Positions 31,238 through 43,280 of a DNA stretch of 64,000 nucleotides are shown here, piece by piece. Position 1 is the stretch's first letter. Each line of letters starts with the position of its first letter. The translations under genes and the position numbers were made by a program. Location of the stretch: contig RQOL01000660.1 of NCBI GenBank assembly GCA_013076295.1, forward strand, positions 1,984,001 through 2,048,000. The letters run 5' to 3'. This DNA is from Sanderia malayensis (taxonomy: Eukaryota > Cnidaria > Scyphozoa > Semaeostomeae > Pelagiidae). The notes beneath the pieces are model-generated. The model searched no databases, had not been told where the DNA came from, and worked only from the letters and a program-made list of their open reading frames with translations.

Positions 31238-33593
31238 CTAAAATTTGAGGAGTCAAATCAACCTGTGAAAGATAAACAATTTTGTTTACCTTCATACTTC
31301 AAAATTGTCTTGAATAAGACTTGTAATTGCTAATGAAACATGTTATTATGATTTCAAGTAATTAACGACTTAAACCTGGGGAATGCAAAGTTGAAACGTG
31401 TGGCCAGATAAAATGCCAACGATTTATTATCATGTTCAACCACACGCTTTTTTTAAATAAGAAACGGTTAAGAAACAGAACCATGATCTCAATGACTAAA
31501 TATTCAAAAGAATTGATACTTGCAAACTTCAATTTTTATTTAAATTAAAGTTAAAAATTTCAATTTTTGGATGTTTCCATCTCTTCAAAAAGCTGAGGGT
31601 TAAGAAGCTAGCTGCATTCATACCCCCACACGACTTCTTCAACCCAGCCTTCAGACTTTCTTAGCTATTTGTTAATTTCAACACCAAAATATTTTTTTCG
31701 TAGCGAAAATTTGGAAAGCTTTACGTCACTGAGCATAGGCAGTGGTGGAAAAGATGAAATGCTATAAATATGCTATATTTCTCCCAAAACCCTGAACTTC
31801 ATAACATTATATGGCAATACGAATATTGAACGGCAAATTCATTTATGTTTTTTTGTCTACAAGTCATGAAGAGTAACAAAAACAACAAAACATTCAGGTC
31901 TCCGCTGAGCTTTGCGTAATTATTTGGGACAAATTTGGGAAGTTTATTGTTAATTTGGGATCGGGCCAACAGATCGAAGGTTTTGTTAAAGAAAAGCAAG
32001 ACATTTAATTGAAGATCTCTGTTCCACTCCGCAGAAGGCTAACACAGGTGAGAGATGGCACCGAGGGCGCACACAATCCTTCCTGTTATATGCAGTCGAT
32101 TAAATGCAAGCTACATTCACATTGTCCGGTAGTAATATTCGAGTAATACCAGAAACTAGGCCTTCAGCTCATTTGTTTTTGAAAAAGTGTGTTGTGTTTT
32201 TCTTTTCAAAGTTCAAATTCATGCACGCAATTTCATGCCGGAGCTGATTAATGCTTGACTTTGTCCAAGGCTCAGCCTGGCTAACTTACCACAATTTTTA
32301 ACAGTATAAAAGATGATGAAAAGCAGGCAAAAATCAAATTACCTTTTTTATCTTTCAATGTATAGCAATTGCAGAAGATTGATGCAGCTTGGTCGGTGTC
32401 TGAATTGCCCTAAAGATACGTGGCTCAGACAAAAGTTACAATTGAAATATGAAAATGAGACACAAGAGCATTACACATGGGTCAATGATTGTTTCCACCT
32501 TTGGGAATGAAAACAAAAGTTATTTAGCATAGCACAATTGTTAAAGGAAACTTAATTGCTCTGCTCGAATACATTAACCACAAAATATTTCGTTGTGCCA
32601 AGACTTTGTTCAAATTGATAGTAATAAACTTTAAACTAGAAATAACTACCAGTTATGAAACGCACGCGTTAGAGGTAGGCGAAAAGCAAAAAATGTTGTA
32701 GCAAGGCACGTAAACACAGAGATGAACAAAGAGAAATACAAGAAGTGTTGCTATCACCAGTATATCAATAATAACATAACAAATCAAATAATAATGTAAC
32801 AGTACAAAAATATTCCTGCATAAAACATTAAAACCTTGGTCTTAAAAATCAAGTTGAGAACCACACAAAGCTAGATTTTTGATTCAGGATTAAACCAGAG
32901 GATGCCAGAAACTGTCTCAATATCACAAAATATTACCAGTTGTAACAACAGTACATGGCTTAAATTCTCTGAAAGTATTTGAAAGACAATAAAACACTGC
33001 TTTCAAGCACTTGCTACCATTTTGAAAGAAAAATTAAAGCTTTCAATTTTTACAGTGTCATTTCTATTGAGTCCTCTGGTTTCAGCTTGGACGAAAAATC
33101 AATCTTCAAAGAGTCATATTTGTATTTCTGTCGTTCAATTTTCAAGACCAAAGTGATTACGGCTATTTTCAACACAGAGAATCTGGATATGTCATTAAGA
33201 TTTGAACGAAAATACCCGTGCGTGATTGATCAGAATAAAAATATCATGGCTCAGAACCAGGTATTTTCACCGTCCATCTTGTGTCGCTAAAGCGATGAAG
33301 CATTGTTGAAAATAGCTATCAAGAATCAAGAACAACAAATCACGGTTCCCATAAGGATCCTGTTCCCGAGAACAATAGGATGATTTGCTGACTGATTTGC
33401 TGACATTTTCACTGAAATTTGCTGACTAAGCCAGTGAAATCTCAAAATTGAACGCTTCTAGGAAGCATGCTGGGGCAAGCAAAAACTTAATAAAAAGTAA
33501 AACAAAAAAGTAAGGCTTGAATACATGTTGTTCTATTCACGACACATGGGTAATATAGTCGTTGTGTCCGAAAATCAAGTTCAACGAAATGAG
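31238..33593. other. Upstream region of unit 7 and remote spacer
   Basis: No gene is supported. It includes the leader intron (31238-32342) and a diverged leader exon end at 32343-32380. From about 31430 to 33480 I find no copy elsewhere in the window, so it is the longest single-copy spacer of the array. The plus ORF at 32979-33290 has no recognisable domain. Confidence 0.45.
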
Positions 33594-33839
33594 CTATCTT
33601 GCAACCAGCGCGGGTGACACAAATATACCTGATCCAAATAAAATGCCAACAATGAACGCGAGGGCGTGTTTGAAACCGAGGCTCCTTCGTAGCGTTTTTC
33701 CGCCTGCAGCCAAGGCTCCCCCGTAGTTTTTTGAAGGTGACGACAACGATCTAATAATCGGTAAATTTTCATTGCATGAATCGTTTTTCTCACAACTGAT
33801 GTTGAAAAATTCTTCACAATTTTGTTGTGAATTATCCAT
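33594..33839 (-). pseudogene. Truncated SLC7-like transporter, unit 8
   Basis: Only the first 81 residues remain: N-tail with extra cysteines (NISCEKNDSCNE), then TM1 with GSGIFVSPALVAR. After 33596 the sequence jumps to what in other copies is the 3' flank (compare 33530-33590 with 36180-and-left flanks near 35970 and 44120), so the body was lost by one deletion. Acceptor AG at 33872-33871 and a good leader donor at 35167 are still present, so a short transcript could be made. Confidence 0.85.
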
Positions 33840-33870
33840 TTTTGAATCAAACGCAATGTTTAAACCGCAA

Positions 33871-35167
33871 CTGAAATGAAAGAAATCAAGTCAGCTTGTA
33901 AAAGATAAAAGAACATTTAAAACTCGAAGTAACGTTGAGTTAGGAAACTCATGCACTTGGAGAGGATGGAAATTTGACAGAACTGGCTCCACTGGCCCGG
34001 GACAGGTCATGCAACAGACAAAAAACAAAGATTTCATTAATATTAATTCGGGTGACTTTCGGTTCGGGGAATTTTTTAAATTCAGGTGTGGAGCAACATA
34101 AAATTGACAATAAAACTACGATAAATATTTTCTAACCATCCGAACTTAAGTCAATTACTACCCAGACCCGAACTTCTGTTCCTGCCAATTTGACTTGAGC
34201 CAGACAACGCGGCTGTCTATTACCAGACCGCCGATTTTTGCAACAAAAATAATTCTAAGCAAAATCAGAGGTGTACAGATACTGCCAAAACAGTCGCAAT
34301 TAAACTAACTGTAGCTCTGCCACGAAAAAGAGAGTAAGCAAACACATGGCCTGAATAAAATGCTGCAAAATTCTCAGTAAGGGTTGAGAAAAAACAAACA
34401 ATTTCGAAGAACAGAAAAATAAAGAGCAACTCTTTGACTCCCTCCCCATGCCAAGCGACGGTTGGCTGTGCTGTACACCTTTCCTGCAATGGAATCACTG
34501 ATTCAAAATCATGGCTGCCACAAGAGAGTCCTACCCACATTTATTTGACGTTTGTTCGAAGATAAGAAACATTCTAAAACATGCAAACATTGAAATCTCA
34601 ATTTTGTTGTATTTTCATACTTAAAAATTGCCTTACCTGGGATTTGTAGCTAATTGTTAATGAAAGTTGTGCTTGTGATTTCTAGTTATAAAAACTCAAA
34701 CCTGGGGTTTAAACAAACAAAATAAAAGCAAAATAAAATGCTAAGATGTTGTTAAGATACTCTTTTTTATTATTAATAAACAGGTTCATATGAAATCTAG
34801 ATTTGATAGGATCAAAAACCTGAAAAAAGCACACTTTGAAAAGGATGATCCCAAAAGGAGGTTCTGAAGGTTTTATTACTTCAAATAATTGAAAATTAGA
34901 AAGCAGATTTCATTTATTTCTATTCAATAAAATATAATTTATTTGCATTGCCCGGTAATAGGTCTTAGTATTAGAAACCTGGCCCGAGGTAGGTGCCTTC
35001 TTAAGAAAGCGTGTGTTCCTCGTTCGACTTTTCAGAGTACAACTTTATTCACGCAAATTTCATGGACAACTGTTTGATGCATGACCTGGCCCATAGTTCA
35101 GGCTGTTTATCTCATTATAATCAGTTAAAATAAAGAAAACAGTGAAAAGCAGACAGAGTGGACTTAC
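33871..35167 (-). other. Leader intron of unit 8
   Basis: Paralogous to the leader introns of units 1 and 10, with the same short minus ORFs and no domain. The donor gtaagt at 35167-35162 is intact. Confidence 0.5.
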
Positions 35168-36187
35168 CTTTCTTTATCTTGCGATGTATAGCAGCTGCCG
35201 AAGATTGACTCAGTTTCGTTGGCGTCCAATTTGATCAAAATCAAAAGATACGTGGCTCAGATGAATGTAACAAACAAAATGCAAAAACTCGGACAAACAA
35301 GACATTACATAGGCTGCTGGTCAGCATTTTCGCGGTAAGGGCTGGAAACAAAGGCACAATAGAGATAAGCACAATATGAACTCAGATACATTTACCACAA
35401 AAAATTATCGTTGCGTAACCTTTTAATTCAAACAACACATATAACAGCATAACAGCATCATTGTCAATTTCAGCTCTGAAACTAAATTACATTCACCATC
35501 GACAAAAGCGCAGATTTTAATTGTTCATTAATTTAAACTTGTTTATCGTTTATAAACCATTCTACCACATTTGAAAGATAATAAAGAGCTTTGAATGCCA
35601 ATTGCGTCTCTTTAGCTTGCTTTTACAGAAACGAAGAAAATATTTTACGATATTATTGCGACAACTGCTTTCCAAGTCTGGGCCCTCAGTCACGTGGGAT
35701 GATAAAATACAAGTGCTCGGCGCTCGCTTGATAATTTAGATTATTTTAATGGAGAATGTAAACAGATGCTTGCTCTGACAATTTCACTAGACCATATTGT
35801 GTCAAATATTTTGTTCTTTTCAAATATAAATCTCAGCTTCTTACAGTTAAATAAATTGTAATTCTGCAAAGCACTGATAGCCACAATTGCGAAAAATGCA
35901 GCCTTAAATCGAATGTGACTAACTTGAAAAAATTTATACGTGAAAACATAAAAGTAAAGCTTGAGTAAGGACTGTTCTATCCAGGGCACACCGATAATAT
36001 GGCCGTTGTTTCACAAACTAAAACTTAAAGACATGACCGAATCACAAACTTGCTAAACAAAATGTATGAAAGAAGCAAAGGCTTGAAGTAATGAAAGATG
36101 GCAATATTTTCCTTTAACGTTTATTTAAAAGAGTCAAAATAGTAGCTATATGGACAGGAAAGAAAGAAGCTAAAAAACGTTCTTCGG
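35168..36187. other. Spacer between unit 8 leader and unit 9
   Basis: No gene is supported. Compared with 15440-16423 it has lost about 70 bp near 35400. CACGTG at 35691-35696. A minus-strand AATAAA near 36119-36126 is a plausible polyadenylation signal for unit 9. Confidence 0.5.
35691..35696. promoter_or_regulatory. Conserved CACGTG E-box
   Basis: Same context as at 4964, about 525 bp upstream of the unit 8 leader donor. Confidence 0.3.
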
Positions 36188-37782
36188 TCACAAATGATCA
36201 TCGTGCCCAAGATTATTTGCGTTTGACTCCCCTTCGAATATGCAGGGAACAAGGTTGAACTTAGCAAGAAGAAATTCATTGAAGAAGGTGGAAGCATTCT
36301 TCACACATACAGGCGGCAGATTGTCATGTCTGTGAATGAAGATGTAATACACAGGGAATGCAGATAACATAAGGGCAAAACTAATACTCGACTCGACAGG
36401 CATTTTAACAAAAGGCACAATGACAAGCAACAAAGCAGTTGCACTGGTGAATAACGGATTAATCAACCAAACCTTGAATGGCCTATCAAACTCTGGTCTT
36501 CGCATCCTCATCAAAACAACACTGAATATAGCAAGAAAATATTGTACCCACATAGCGCAGGAAAAGATTGTAAGTAAAGATTGCAATTTGTTCCCTGCTA
36601 TCGCAATCCAAAAACATGACAAAAAAATAGTGTCACAATTGAGACCACAGGCGTTCGCCTGCTTCTGTGGATGAAGCAGAGTGCATAGGGTAGTTGGCCC
36701 TCCCTTGCTGCTGACAACATCAGTCTTGGAAATACGAAAATGGCCGCATTCAAAGATCCAAAGGACGAAATTGCAACAGCGATTGGCATTACAACCGAAT
36801 ATTTTCTGCCAAGAATTTTCTCCACGAAATAAGTAGCTGTAGTGGTAGAGTGACCAATTTCCTTGTGAGAAAGAACTGAAACGAAAGCCAAGTTGGTAAA
36901 CATGTAGAAGAATATTACAAAAGGAATGGCAGTGATGACTGACAACCACAAATTCCTCTTCATGTTTTTGAGTTCTTCAATAGGGATCGTCACGTCACCC
37001 CAACCATCAAGTGACCATAATGCATTGCAAAAAGCGAGTCCAAAACTGCCGAAGTCAAATGAGCGCTGAGTATTGTTGAATATTACCAAGTAGTTGCTTG
37101 TATGGCCTAATCCTATTTGCCATGCTCCGAGAACAACCAGAAGCATGACAGAGATTGTTTGCAGAATGGTAAATATCATTTGTGTTTTGCTGGCAAATGA
37201 AACACTGAAAATGTTGATCAAAGATGGAATTAGGACGAATAGAATTGCAAGGAACTTCATAAGCGAGTTGCTTTCACTTATGAGATCGTAGAAAAACAAT
37301 GTGATATTGTCACTAATTATGACTGCTATAATAGCGCTGTTAATTGGCAGTAAAACTAGGATCATGGTCCAAACTGTAAAGAATCCGGCTAAATTACCGT
37401 ACGCTTCCGTGATGAACAAATATGTTCCACCTGATTTGCCGTACATGCAGGCCAATTCACAGTAGCACAGGGCACCAAGCAGGCAGGGTATACCGGCTAA
37501 TATCCATATTACAATTGCTATTCCCATGTTGTTGGTCTGTCTTGCAACCAAGGCTGGTGAGACAAATATACCTGATCCAAATAATATGCTGACAATGAAC
37601 ACGAAGGCGTGTTTGAAACCAAGGCTCCTTCTTAGCGGTTTCCCGCCTGTTGCCATGGTTCCTCCGTAGCTCTTTGATGACGACAACGATGTAATAATCG
37701 GTAAACTTTCATTGGATGAATCGTTCTTCTCATAACTGATGTTGAGGAATCCTTCAATATTTTGCTGTGAATTATCCATCAT
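36188..37782 (-). pseudogene. SLC7-like transporter with one frameshift, unit 9
   Basis: Open for 394 codons from MMDNSQQ (37782-36598), then broken. The stretch of eight A present in intact copies (for example 1883-1890) is seven A here at 36621-36627, so the frame shifts after VTLFF and ends in CHVFGLR. The lost part, from AGNKLQSLL to the C-tail, is open in the next frame down to 36188 and carries one extra codon (NLPPVCV). Everything else is canonical: SKSYGGTM N-tail, GSGIFVSP, class A loop, ALWSLDGWGDV, SAAREGQLP. A single homopolymer base could be a sequencing error or a polymorphism. Acceptor AG 37816-37815, donor 38322. Confidence 0.85.
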
Positions 37783-37814
37783 TGTATCAAACTGTCACAG
37801 TTGGTAAGCCACAC

Positions 37815-38322
37815 CTAAAACGAAACGAGTCAATAATTTAGAAAAAAGTGCTGAGACACTGACAACTATCGAAAAATTAAAACAGAGTATTGTTGTCACT
37901 GGAAACAATTTAATTATAATCAAATTCAATATGGACAAGTTTCTATTTTATTTTAATCACATGAAGCCTGGGTAAACGCATGGAACATTTTACAGAACAG
38001 CACTGAACATTTATTTAGTGAAAGTGTTGAGAGCGTTTGAAGCTATGTTTGTTGGTACAGATACTCCTGGCCCAGGTTTTTATTGACACTGCACTTGACC
38101 TGGGCTCCACCCAGACCCAGACCACATCAAGACATGGGCCAAACTGGCCCCACCCCACCAGGGCCACCTTTTTCGCGTTCACACTTTTGTAAAAGTAGCA
38201 CTGGACTAAATTGTGCAGTGTGGACAGGGCTTTAGTCCAAGGCCCAACCTAACGTTCTTACCACCATTGATGTGGCAATTTAAATAAAATAGAAAATAGT
38301 GGACAATAGGCGAAAAACTTAC
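37815..38322 (-). other. Leader intron of unit 9
   Basis: Duplicate of 18046-18553 including the MITE-like insert (38079-38233). Donor gtaagt at 38322, with the exon side in a purine-rich type II leader. Confidence 0.5.
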
Positions 38323-40327
38323 CCTTTCTCCTCTCCGAGTCCTATCCTCTTCAGGATTATATTTATGGCAACAGGAATATTTTGAGTTCGCTTGAGTGAT
38401 GCCTAACTCGTCCTAAACATGCGTATATGAAAGGTATTTTGAAATGCAAAAATAAACCGGGAATTGCAAAAGCTAACAATGACACAAACAAAGGAAATTT
38501 ACTATGAAAAGAAAACAGGGGACCTTTAGTGTTTAAAAGTAACAATAACCATGAAAATCTGCTTAATTACTGATCTCAAATGAATTGGTATTATCCCTGG
38601 CGGAAAACTTTTAAAAACTTCAATAAGAAGGACGGGGGTTAGATTTATGCAATCACATTAATTAAAACCTCAAAATTAAGTTGGTTTGCTTTCCATACCA
38701 AGCAGAGTGGTGCAGATTTCAATTTCACGGTTGATATATATGTCTCAAACCAAAGTGTGGAAACTTTGATTGTTGGGGGACGTAATAAAAGTGGGGGGGG
38801 GGGGAGTTGAAAATGCTTTTGAAAACAAAGTAGGGACAGGGGTGTCAATCAGAAACTGAAGAATAAGCTTTGGAGATAAAATCCATTGTGTGTTGGTCCA
38901 AATGAAAAAATTGACCCTGTAATGTCAAAGCCTTTTGTCCATTAACAATCAAGCGTTGCAGATATCCCGACCCTTGAGTTTATTCATGGTTTTTACGTTG
39001 ATCCATGCTAGGCTCAGGCTCAAACACAAGAAGCTGGGCGTGTCATTGCCCTAATAGCATATACATTGTGAACAAAATAAAAAAAAAACTAAACGAATGG
39101 TATAATACAGTCACACCATCTAGATCTAGTGTCTGAGTCTAAAATTTTCAACTTTCTTGCGTTTCAAAAACCCAGTACTGAACTGTTTAATTCTTCGAAG
39201 AGCCAACAACAACTGTCTTATAAAAACTTTCTTGTAAAAAATGTGTATTCGCTGTGATAAATTATTCAATTTTGAAAAGTTCCTTAATAATTTTGTTTTT
39301 AGTAGCACAAGTTCTTTAAATGTTGAAGAGTCTGTATTTGTGGTCCTCTGGTAAAAGAAATTTTTTTGAAAGCATTAGCCATCATGCATGAGTTACCTGT
39401 CCGAATTTGGAAGCGAACGTTCGAAAATTGTCAACTTCCAACTTTAAGTCGATAAGCCAATGTTGGATCCCGAAAGCTGTTTAACGCATGACTTAGTCCA
39501 AGATCCGGCCTAACTTTCTTATCATTATTGATTAGCATTGTGAATAAAATAGAAAATAGTAAAGAATAGGCAGGATAGACTTACCATGGTACTTTTGCCC
39601 AAGCTCAGCAAGCATTCGTGAATAACAAACATGCCTGTCGTTTAAACGTATTTTGCAATAAAAATATGAAAATTGCAGAAGACATTGCATAGGCCGACAA
39701 TAGCATCACTTTAACCCTGGGGAAATTTAAAACAATTTATTTGGCAGAAAGCATTATAACGTGAAGAATTTCGACAATTTACTACAATATTCGTTTACAA
39801 TGTACAGGGAACAATCAATAGGGAGATACAAATGCGTCAATGCTTGTCCAAATTAACAAAAGATTTGAACCAAAAAATTTGCGAGTTTCTTTTGTCTCTC
39901 AGTTCAATTTTCGTTTATTCAGATTTAGCCTCATATAAAGCAACACAAAGGACATCCAGGCCTTGTAGATACAAGATCTTAACTTTTTCGAAACAAACAA
40001 ACAAATAAACTTCTTTTGAATATCTTAGTTGACAATTCCAAACAAAAAGCAGATATTCATGAGAAAATTTAATGTGATTAACCAAAAAAACCTATAAGAC
40101 AAGCCATCAAGGTAAAGCTTAATGAAATAGTGTTCTATTCAAGATACAAGGATATATTCGTTGTCCTAAAAAGTGAAGTACAACTTGCTAAACAAAGATA
40201 TATTCTTTAATAAAAAAATAATACTGAAATCATAGAAAAACGACAGCATTGACCATTAACGCTTGTTTAAAATCATCGAAATGGTATAAATGGGCAAGTA
40301 AGAAAAGAAGAATAAAATGTTTTTCGG
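38323..40327. other. Spacer between unit 9 leader and unit 10
   Basis: Near copy of 18555-20553. From 38877 it is also a near copy of the window start. Type III leader donor at 39584-39583; G-run at 38792-38803. No gene is supported. Confidence 0.55.
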
Positions 40328-41920
40328 TCACAGATGATCTTCTTGCACAAAGTTGTCTGTGTTTGACTCCCCTTCGAATATGCAGGGAACAAGGTTGAAT
40401 TTAGCAAGAAGAAATTCATTGAAGAAGGTGGAAGCATTCTTCACACATACAGGCAGATTGTCATGTCTGTGAATGAAGATGTAATACACAGGCAATGAAG
40501 ATAACATAATGGCAAAACTAATACTCGACTCGAAAGGCATTTTAACAAAAGGCACAATGACAAGCAACAACGCAGTTGCACTGGTGAATAACGGATTAAT
40601 CAACCAAACCTTGAATGGCCTATGAAACAATGGCCTTCGTATTCTCATCAAAACAACACTGAATATAGCAAGAAAATATTGCACCCACATAGCGCAGGAG
40701 AAAATTGTGAGCAAAAATTGCAATTTATTCCCTGCTATCACTATCCAAAAAGATGTCAAAAAAAATAGTGTCACAATTGAGACTACAGGCGTTCGCTTGC
40801 TTCTGTGGATGAAGGAGAGTGCATTGGGCAGCTGGCCCTCCCTTGCTGCTGACAACATCAGTCTCGGAAATACGAAAATGGCCGCATTCAAAGATCCAAA
40901 GGACGAAATTGCAACAGCGATTGGCATTACAACAGAAGCTTTTCTGCCAAGAATTTTCTCCACAAAATAAGTAGCTGTAGTGGTAGAGCGGCCAATTTCC
41001 CCGTGAGAAAGAACTGAAACAAAAGCCAAGTTTGTCAGCACATAGAAAACTATGACAAAAGGAATGCCAGTGATGATTGACAGCCACAAATTCCTCTTCA
41101 TGTTCTTCAGTTCTTCAATGAAGATTGTCACCTCGCCCCAACCATCAAGCGACCATAATGCATTGCAGAAAGCCAGTCCAAAACTGCCGAAGTCAAATGA
41201 ATGCTGAGTATTGTTGAACATTAACAAGTAGTTGCTTGTATGGCCTAATCCTACTTGCCATGCTCCAAGAACAACCAGAAGCATGACAGAGATTGTTTGC
41301 AGAATAGTAAATATAATTTGTGTTTTGCTGGCAAATGAAACACTGAAAGTGTTGATCAAAGATGGAATTAGGACGAATAGAATTGCAAGGAACTTCATAA
41401 GCGAGTTGCTTTCACTTATGAGATTGTAGAAAAACCATGTGATATTGTCACTAATTACTACTGCTATCATAGCGCTGTTAATTGGCAGTAACACTAGGAT
41501 GTTAGCCCAAATTGTAAAGAACCCAGCTAGATTACCGTACGCTTCCAAGATGAACAAATATGTTCCGCCTGCTTTGTTGTACATGCAGGCTAATTCACAG
41601 TAGCACAGGGCACCAAACAGGCAGGGTATACCAGCTAATATCCATATCACAATTGCCATTCCCATGTTGTTGGTCTGTCTTGCAACCAGGGCCGGTGACA
41701 CAAATATACCTGATCCAAATAAAATGCCAACAATGAACACGAAGGCGTGTTTGAAACCGAGGCTCCTTCGTAGCGTTTTTCCGCCTGCAGCCAAGGCTCC
41801 CCCGTAGTTTTTTGATGATGTCGACAACGATCTAATAATCGGTAAACTTTCATTGGATGAATCGTTCTTCTCATAACTGATGTTGAAGAATCCTTCAATA
41901 TTTTGTTGTGAATTTTCCAT
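40328..41920 (-). CDS. SLC7-like amino-acid transporter, array unit 10
   Basis: Intact 530-aa transporter, differing from unit 1 at only about a dozen residues (for example MENSQQ for MDNSQQ, YNKAGG for YGKAGG, and IAISSFG for the unit 1 version). N-tail GGALAAGGKTL, GSGIFVSP at 69-76, class A loop, ALWSLDGWGEV, SAAREGQLP. The few differences between two intact copies suggest a recent duplication or homogenisation. Acceptor AG at 41953-41952, donor gtaagt at 43242 (intron 1291 bp). Confidence 0.93.
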   Translation of the reverse strand: MENSQQNIEGFFNISYEKNDSSNESLPIIRSLSTSSKNYGGALAAGGKTLRRSLGFKHAFVFIVGILFGSGIFVSPALVARQTNNMGMAIVIWILAGIPCLFGALCYCELACMYNKAGGTYLFILEAYGNLAGFFTIWANILVLLPINSAMIAVVISDNITWFFYNLISESNSLMKFLAILFVLIPSLINTFSVSFASKTQIIFTILQTISVMLLVVLGAWQVGLGHTSNYLLMFNNTQHSFDFGSFGLAFCNALWSLDGWGEVTIFIEELKNMKRNLWLSIITGIPFVIVFYVLTNLAFVSVLSHGEIGRSTTTATYFVEKILGRKASVVMPIAVAISSFGSLNAAIFVFPRLMLSAAREGQLPNALSFIHRSKRTPVVSIVTLFFLTSFWIVIAGNKLQFLLTIFSCAMWVQYFLAIFSVVLMRIRRPLFHRPFKVWLINPLFTSATALLLVIVPFVKMPFESSISFAIMLSSLPVYYIFIHRHDNLPVCVKNASTFFNEFLLAKFNLVPCIFEGESNTDNFVQEDHL

Positions 41921-41951
41921 TTTTGAATCAAACGCAATGTTTATACCGCAA

Positions 41952-43242
41952 CTGAAATGAAAGAAATCAAATCATTTTGTGAAAGATAAAAGAGCATTTA
42001 AAACTGGAAGTAGCATCGAGTTAGGAAACTCGTGCACTTGGAGAGGATGGAAATTTGACAGAACTGGCTCCACTGGCCTGGGACAGGTCATGCAACAGGC
42101 CAAAAACAGAGATTTCAATAATATTAATTCGGGTGACTTTCGGTTCGGGGAATTGTTTAAATTCAGGTGTGGAGCAACATAAAATTGACAATAAAACTAA
42201 GATAAATATTTTCTAGTCATCCGAACTTAAGTCAATTACTACCCAGACCCGAACTTCTGTTCCTGCCAATTTGACTTCAGCCAGACAACGCGGCTGTTTA
42301 TTACCAGACCGCCGATTTTTGTAACAAAAATAATCCTAAGCAAAAACAGAGGTCAACAGATACCGCCAAAAAAGTCGCAATTAAACTAACTGTAACTCTG
42401 CCACGAAAAAGAGAGTAAGCAAACACACGGCCTGAATAAAATGCTGCAAAATTCTCAGTAAGGGTTGAGAAAAAACAAACAATTTCGAAAGACAGAAAAA
42501 TAAAGAGCAACTCTTTGACTCCCTCCCCATCCCAAGCGAGGGTTGGCTATGTACACCTTTCCTGCAATAGAATCACTGATTTAAAATCATGGCTGCCATA
42601 AGGAGTCCCACCCAAATTTAGCTGACGATTGCTCGAAGATTAAGAAACATTCTAAAACATGCAAACATTGAACTCTCAATTTTGTTTTATTTCATACTTT
42701 AAAGTTGCCTTAGCTTGGATTTATAGCTAATTGTTAATGAAAGTTGTGCTTGTGATTTCTAGTTATAAAAACTCAAACCTGCGGTTTAAACAAACAAAAT
42801 AAAAGCAAAATAAAACGCTAAGATGTTGTTAAGATACTCTTTTTTATTACTAACAAACAAGTTTATATGGAATCTGGATTTGATAGGCTCAAAAACCTGA
42901 AAAAGCACACTTTAAGGAGAATTAGCCCAAAAGGAATTACTGAAATTTTTGTTACTGCAAATAACTGAAAGTTAGAAAGCAGGTTTCATTGATTTCTATT
43001 CAATAAAAAATAATTTATTTGCATTGCCGGCATTAGGTCTTAGTATTAGGAACTTGGCCCGAGGTAGGTGCCTTCCTAAGAAAGGGTGTGTTCCTCGTTC
43101 GACATTTCAGAGTACAACTTTATTCACGCAAATTTCATGGAGAGCTGTTTGATCCATAACCTGGCCCATAGTTCAGGCTGTTTATCTCATTATAATCAGT
43201 TAAAATATAGAAAACAGTGAAGAGAAGACAGAATTGACTTAC
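41952..43242 (-). other. Leader intron of unit 10
   Basis: Near copy of 3076-4364. The donor exon side (43243-43280) carries ...gataaagaaag. Confidence 0.6.
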
Positions 43243-43280
43243 CTTTCTTTATCTTGCGATGTATAGCAGCTGCCGAAGAT

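Larger units (their letters stand above)
35440..40085. repeat. Segmental duplication, right copy (unit 9 block)
   Basis: Partner of 15800-20340; the two transporter copies carry different frameshifts, so inactivation came after the duplication. Confidence 0.75.
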
